From Planctomycetota bacterium (lineage in GTDB: Bacteria > Planctomycetota > Phycisphaerae > Phycisphaerales > SM1A02), in NCBI GenBank assembly GCA_027295435.1, contig JAPUKX010000008.1:1-8965 (forward strand): a stretch of DNA of 8,965 nucleotides. The letters are read 5' to 3'. The position numbers were made by a program, and so were the translations under genes. The notes under the pieces are model-generated. The model searched no databases. It saw only the letters and a program-made list of their open reading frames with translations, and was not told the origin of the DNA. Positions 6,257 through 8,965 of this stretch are shown here, piece by piece. Position 1 is the first letter of the stretch; each line of letters starts with the position of its first letter.

Positions 6257-8056
6257 TCAGTCGTAGGCCTCGAAACGCATCGAGTTGATCCAATGATTCA
6301 CCCGGCGTTCAAGCACGGTCAGGGGAATGGCCCCGGCGCCAAGGATGAAGTCATGAAAGGCGCGAACGTCGAACTTCTCACCCAGAGCTTGCTCGGCTTG
6401 CTCCCGAAGCGCTCGGATCTTCAGCTCGCCGATCTTGTAGGCGCACGCCTGCCCAGGCCAACTGATGTAACGATCGATCTCAGTCTCGATATTCAACTTA
6501 GACAGCGCGGTGTTCTCCAGCATGAACTGGATCGCCTGATCGCGTGACCACCCGAAGGCGTGCATACCGGGATCGACGACCAGCCGACACGCCCGCCACA
6601 TCTCATAGAGCAATCGGCCGAAGTTGTCGTAGGGATCTTCGTACAGCCCCATCTCCAGTCCCAGCCGCTCAGCGTATAAGGCCCAGCCCTCGCCGAAGGC
6701 CGTGATGTACGCATCCTTTCTGAACTCCGGCAGGCCCTGGAGTTCCTGGGCCAGGGCGATCTGGAGATGATGGCCGGGCACCGCTTCGTGCAACGCCAGC
6801 GGAATCATCTCGTATTTCGGCCGCTGATCGAGGCCATGGGTGTTGGCGTAGAACCACCCCGGCTCGGCATTGCGGATATCCCCGCGGCGGTAGTACGCGG
6901 TGGTCTGGTCGGGAGCCATAAACGCCGGCACCGCCCGGACGCCGTAAGGCAGCCGCGGCAGCGTCTTGAATAATTTAGGAAGACCGGCATCAACCTGCTT
7001 GCAGATGTCACGATAGCCGGCGAGCAGATCTTCCGCCGTCGTGTGGTAGAAGCGGGAATCGGTTCTGAGGTATCCAATGAACTCCTTGAACAGCTCATCT
7101 GCCTCAACGTCACTCAGCGCAGGGAACTTCGTCAGAAAGTCGCTCTCGCGGATGACCTTCATCATCTCGCCACGGATGCGCGCTACCTCGCCCAAGCCCA
7201 ACTCGTGAATCTCCCGCGGTGTCATGTCCGTGGTGGTCATCACGCGCAGCTGATAGGCGTAAAACGCGTCCCCATCAGGCAGATCGATTGCGGCGATCGT
7301 CCGGCGACAAGCCGGCACGTATTCCTCGGCTACAAACTGGCCCAGCTGGCGCATCGCTGTCAGCACAGCAGGGAACGCCTGTTCGTTGAAGCGACGTCGC
7401 AGCTCCTGCTGCTGTTGCTCGGTAATGAACCGGGGCATCCGATCAAACGGGGCCGCCAAATCGACAAGGCCGCGGACGACAATCGTCTTGATCTGCTGAG
7501 GCACGGCGAGCATGGTGACCTGCGGAGGGGTGCGGCCTTCTTCGAGGCCCACACGAAGCAGCTTGATTGTGCTGCTCGCTATCTGCGGCACTTGTTCGAG
7601 GCGCTTCAGGTAGTTCGCGTAATCCTCATAGCTGTTGAAGCGAACCCGCTCAGCCATCTGGGGAATTCGCTGATGCGGACCGAACCGCCCCCCGATCGGG
7701 GCGAGAAACATCCGGAAGCGAAAACCTTCGATCGCGTTGGTCAGTTGAAGTTCGAACAATTCATAGTTGAGCTGATCCTCACCGTTCAGCCGGCGGGCGT
7801 CGATCGCGTGCAGGCGATCCAGGACGGCCTTGGTTTGAACATGGCGGCGTTCGATCGCTTCGAGGCTGTGGTCGGTGATCCGATCGGCGCGAGAGTAGTC
7901 GCCCCGGGCCATGGCCCTTTCCGGGAACTGCTGCATCTGCCAGTCGAACCGCTCCTGAAACAATCTGTGCAACTGCTCGGCTTCCTCCTGGGCCGAGGCC
8001 GGACAGACCGCCACGAGACTGATGAGCAACGAGACGAGGGTGCTTGGTATACGCAT
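6257..8056 (-). CDS. Secreted DUF885-family putative zinc peptidase
   Basis: A 599-residue exported protein of the DUF885 family. A Sec signal peptide covers residues 1-22 (MRIPSTLVSLLISLVAVCPA, then a likely cut after ASA before QEE). The catalytic signature HEAVPGHH lies at 423-430 and is the HExxxGHH motif of this family. GEGWALYAE follows at 455-463 and supplies conserved Glu residues. DPGMHAFGW and GQACAYKIGELK, two other conserved stretches, lie closer to the C-terminus. The family is regarded as gluzincin-like metallopeptidases acting outside the cytoplasm; the substrate is unknown. The length is usual. The ATG at 8056 is chosen because it directly begins the signal peptide. A longer frame from TTG at 8095 would place 13 unrelated residues before it, and that TTG is better read as part of a TTGACA box. 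No strong ribosome-binding site is visible. Confidence 0.9.
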   Translation of the reverse strand: MRIPSTLVSLLISLVAVCPASAQEEAEQLHRLFQERFDWQMQQFPERAMARGDYSRADRITDHSLEAIERRHVQTKAVLDRLHAIDARRLNGEDQLNYELFELQLTNAIEGFRFRMFLAPIGGRFGPHQRIPQMAERVRFNSYEDYANYLKRLEQVPQIASSTIKLLRVGLEEGRTPPQVTMLAVPQQIKTIVVRGLVDLAAPFDRMPRFITEQQQQELRRRFNEQAFPAVLTAMRQLGQFVAEEYVPACRRTIAAIDLPDGDAFYAYQLRVMTTTDMTPREIHELGLGEVARIRGEMMKVIRESDFLTKFPALSDVEADELFKEFIGYLRTDSRFYHTTAEDLLAGYRDICKQVDAGLPKLFKTLPRLPYGVRAVPAFMAPDQTTAYYRRGDIRNAEPGWFYANTHGLDQRPKYEMIPLALHEAVPGHHLQIALAQELQGLPEFRKDAYITAFGEGWALYAERLGLEMGLYEDPYDNFGRLLYEMWRACRLVVDPGMHAFGWSRDQAIQFMLENTALSKLNIETEIDRYISWPGQACAYKIGELKIRALREQAEQALGEKFDVRAFHDFILGAGAIPLTVLERRVNHWINSMRFEAYD

Positions 8057-8089
8057 GCCGTTAGGATATCGCGCATCCGCCGCAAGTGG

Positions 8090-8095
8090 TGTCAA
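8090..8095 (-). promoter_or_regulatory. Consensus -35 box upstream of the DUF885 gene
   Basis: TTGACA reads 8095 to 8090 on the minus strand, a perfect sigma70 -35 hexamer 33 nt before the ATG at 8056, directly after a run of eight C (G8 at 8096-8103 on the plus strand). The expected -10 position is poor: the best candidates are GATATC at 19-bp spacing or TATCCT at 21 bp. The promoter is therefore plausible but incomplete. Confidence 0.35.
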
Positions 8096-8180
8096 GGGGG
8101 GGGCAACGCAATGACCGTGCCGCGGCCCGCATCGTCACGGAGCGGCTCCCACGGAGGTGCATGAGCAGGCTCACAGCGAG

Positions 8181-8199
8181 CCGGGCCGTGCCGGCCCGG
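8181..8199. other. GC-rich stem-loop in the spacer upstream of the DUF885 gene
   Basis: CCGGGCCG (8181-8188) pairs perfectly with CGGCCCGG (8192-8199) across a TGC loop. A smaller competing stem, GGCTC (8168-8172) with GAGCC (8178-8182), overlaps its left arm. It lies downstream of the strong terminator of the dockerin gene and upstream of the DUF885 -35 box. It could be a backup terminator; there is no T tract. Confidence 0.35.
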
Positions 8200-8246
8200 T
8201 GAACCCCCGCATACCCCACGCTTCCGCCCCCCACGAACACAAAGAG

Positions 8247-8276
8247 AAAGCCCAGGGAATCCTTTCCCTGGGCTTT
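8247..8276 (-). terminator. Strong Rho-independent terminator of the FG-GAP/dockerin gene
   Basis: A perfect 13-bp stem, AAAGCCCAGGGAA (8247-8259) pairing with TTCCCTGGGCTTT (8264-8276), encloses a 4-nt loop. Read on the minus strand the hairpin is followed by CTCTTTGTG after the closing TTT, giving a T-rich tail. It lies 66 nt beyond the stop of the gene ending at 8343, on the correct side and in the correct orientation. On the plus strand no gene would use it. Confidence 0.85.
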
Positions 8277-8280
8277 ACCG

Positions 8281-8322
8281 CATCACTCATCACTCATCGC
8301 TCATCACTCATCGCTGGTCACT
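8281..8322. repeat. Heptanucleotide tandem repeat (CATCRCT)n
   Basis: Five consecutive 7-mers fill 8281-8315: CATCACT, CATCACT, CATCGCT, CATCACT, CATCGCT. A degenerate sixth, GGTCACT, follows at 8316-8322. Only the fifth base varies (A or G). The array lies between the stop codon at 8343 and the terminator at 8247-8276, so it is transcribed in the 3' untranslated region of the dockerin gene, where it reads AGYGATG. Seven-nucleotide units are too short for CRISPR. Confidence 0.85.
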
Positions 8323-8342
8323 CTTGACTTTGGATTTCCGTT

Positions 8343-8965
8343 CTACTGGCATGTGCCGCAGGGGTTGCCACCAGCGACGGAGCACCACTCGGCCAAGAGC
8401 TTCGCCAGGTCGAACGCATCGATGCAACCATCGGGGGCGTTGCCCGCACCGGAGATGTCCGCGACGGCAAGATTCGCCGGCGTGCAGTTCTCGCACGGCG
8501 GGCTCGGCGGGTTCGGGTCGTTGACGGCGGAACACCACGCCCCGAGCATGGCCCCGAGGTCAAACGCGTCAACGCATCCATCGGGCACATCGCGCGGCCC
8601 GGTGATATCGGCTGGGAAGGCGGGAGCGCCAGCAGCATCAAAGATGTAAGCTGAACCCGATGAGCTGCCATTATCATCATCGCCTCGTGCGCCAACGATG
8701 ATGCTATCGTCGTCTAGAACGACGGCGGCGCCGAAGACGTCATTGTTGCCACCGTCAGATTGCAGCAGTTTGGCGTGCTCCAACCAGATTCCATTGTCAT
8801 CGCGTTTGAAGATGTGTGCGGCACCACTGGGAGCATCATGGCTGGCTCCGACAACAAGCGTGTCGCCCTGGATAGCTACAGAAGCGCCGAAGTTGTCACT
8901 TGAAGAATTACCGTCGGGATCCAGTACCTGCTGCATCAACCAGTCGCCCTGCTCATTGCGGTTAA
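8343..8965 (-). CDS. FG-GAP repeat protein with C-terminal GC-type dockerin repeats (5' end outside window)
   Basis: This is the C-terminal part, about 206 residues, of a larger protein that runs off the right edge. The frame stays open to the end and reads NEQGDWLMQQ before the first possible start, so the TTG and ATG near 8939 are internal codons. Two FG-GAP-like propeller blades are visible: DNFGASVAIQGDTLVVGA ... AAHIFKRD, then DVFGAAVVLDDDSIIVGA ... AYIFDA. These are beta-propeller units often binding calcium and found on extracellular proteins. Two dockerin-like repeats follow, 50 residues apart, with DITGPRDVPDGCVDAFDL...WCS and DISGAGNAPDGCIDAFDL...WCS. A Pro-rich linker with CENC separates them, and the chain ends in CGTCQ. 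The Cys residues mark the GC-type dockerin found in Phycisphaerae; its binding partner is unknown to me. A secreted or surface role is inferred. Confidence 0.85.
   Translation of the reverse strand, partial: NRNEQGDWLMQQVLDPDGNSSSDNFGASVAIQGDTLVVGASHDAPSGAAHIFKRDDNGIWLEHAKLLQSDGGNNDVFGAAVVLDDDSIIVGARGDDDNGSSSGSAYIFDAAGAPAFPADITGPRDVPDGCVDAFDLGAMLGAWCSAVNDPNPPSPPCENCTPANLAVADISGAGNAPDGCIDAFDLAKLLAEWCSVAGGNPCGTCQ
8409..8612 (-). repeat. Internal 150-nt tandem duplication encoding two dockerin-like modules
   Basis: The stretch beginning at 8409 (GTCGAACGCATC) and the one at 8559 (GTCAAACGCGTC) are clearly related along about 54 bases, with a period of 150 nt. The differences are mostly at third codon positions, so the encoded modules are kept by selection on the protein. 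The intervening bases encode the Pro/Cys linker and are less similar. Confidence 0.7.

Noticed and set aside
7043..8164. Plus-strand open frame of 373 codons opposite the DUF885 gene
   Set aside because: It is antisense to a gene with signal peptide and catalytic motifs; nothing recognisable is encoded.
8161..8202. Thirteen-codon plus-strand mini-gene after GGAGG, ending just past the stem-loop at 8181-8199, resembling a leader peptide
   Set aside because: The ribosome-binding spacing is only 3 nt, no plus-strand gene follows to be attenuated, and the GC-rich hairpin alone explains the open codons.
8281..8322. CRISPR array
   Set aside because: Units are contiguous 7-mers without spacers, and no cas gene is nearby.

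Overview
This window reads as high-GC chromosome from a Planctomycetota bacterium, most likely of the Phycisphaerae type. The main clue is the partial gene at the right edge. Its protein ends in two Cys-containing dockerin-like repeats (PDGC(V/I)DAFDL...WCS) behind FG-GAP-type propeller repeats, an arrangement I associate with surface or secreted proteins of that class. The HEAT-repeat lipoprotein and the twin zinc-ribbon protein fit the same background. I see no rRNA, tRNA, CRISPR array, insertion sequence or phage gene. No stretch longer than 300 bases lacks a gene.

Layout from left to right: (1) 158-925 (+), a calcineurin-like metallophosphoesterase. (2) 926-1188, a convergent gap with three compact GC-rich stem-loops. 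(3) 1189-4674 (-), a co-directional cluster transcribed in the order HEAT-repeat lipoprotein, zinc-type medium-chain dehydrogenase-like protein, MATE efflux pump. The gaps are 46 and 53 nt, so an operon is plausible, although the MATE gene also carries its own extended -10-like box. (4) 4675-4897, a divergent spacer with a promoter and an inverted repeat for the rightward genes. (5) 4898-6214 (+), a glyoxalase II-like metallo-beta-lactamase-fold hydrolase, then a small double zinc-ribbon (zf-TFIIB-like) protein. (6) 6257-8056 (-), a secreted DUF885-family putative zinc peptidase. (7) 8057-8342, a spacer with a TTGACA box, a G8 run, a stem-loop, a very strong Rho-independent terminator and a heptanucleotide tandem repeat. 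(8) 8343 to beyond the right edge (-), the C-terminal part of the FG-GAP/dockerin protein.

Functionally this looks like housekeeping plus lineage-specific surface biology, not a defence island or biosynthetic cluster. I found no convincing undescribed multi-gene system. The items most worth a second look are the loss of the first catalytic zinc ligand (Cys to Ser) in the dehydrogenase-like protein, the tandem GC-type dockerin tail, the heptamer repeat between that gene and its terminator, the recurring 3-nt-loop hairpins in intergenic gaps, and the inverted repeat overlapping the -35 box of the hydrolase gene.
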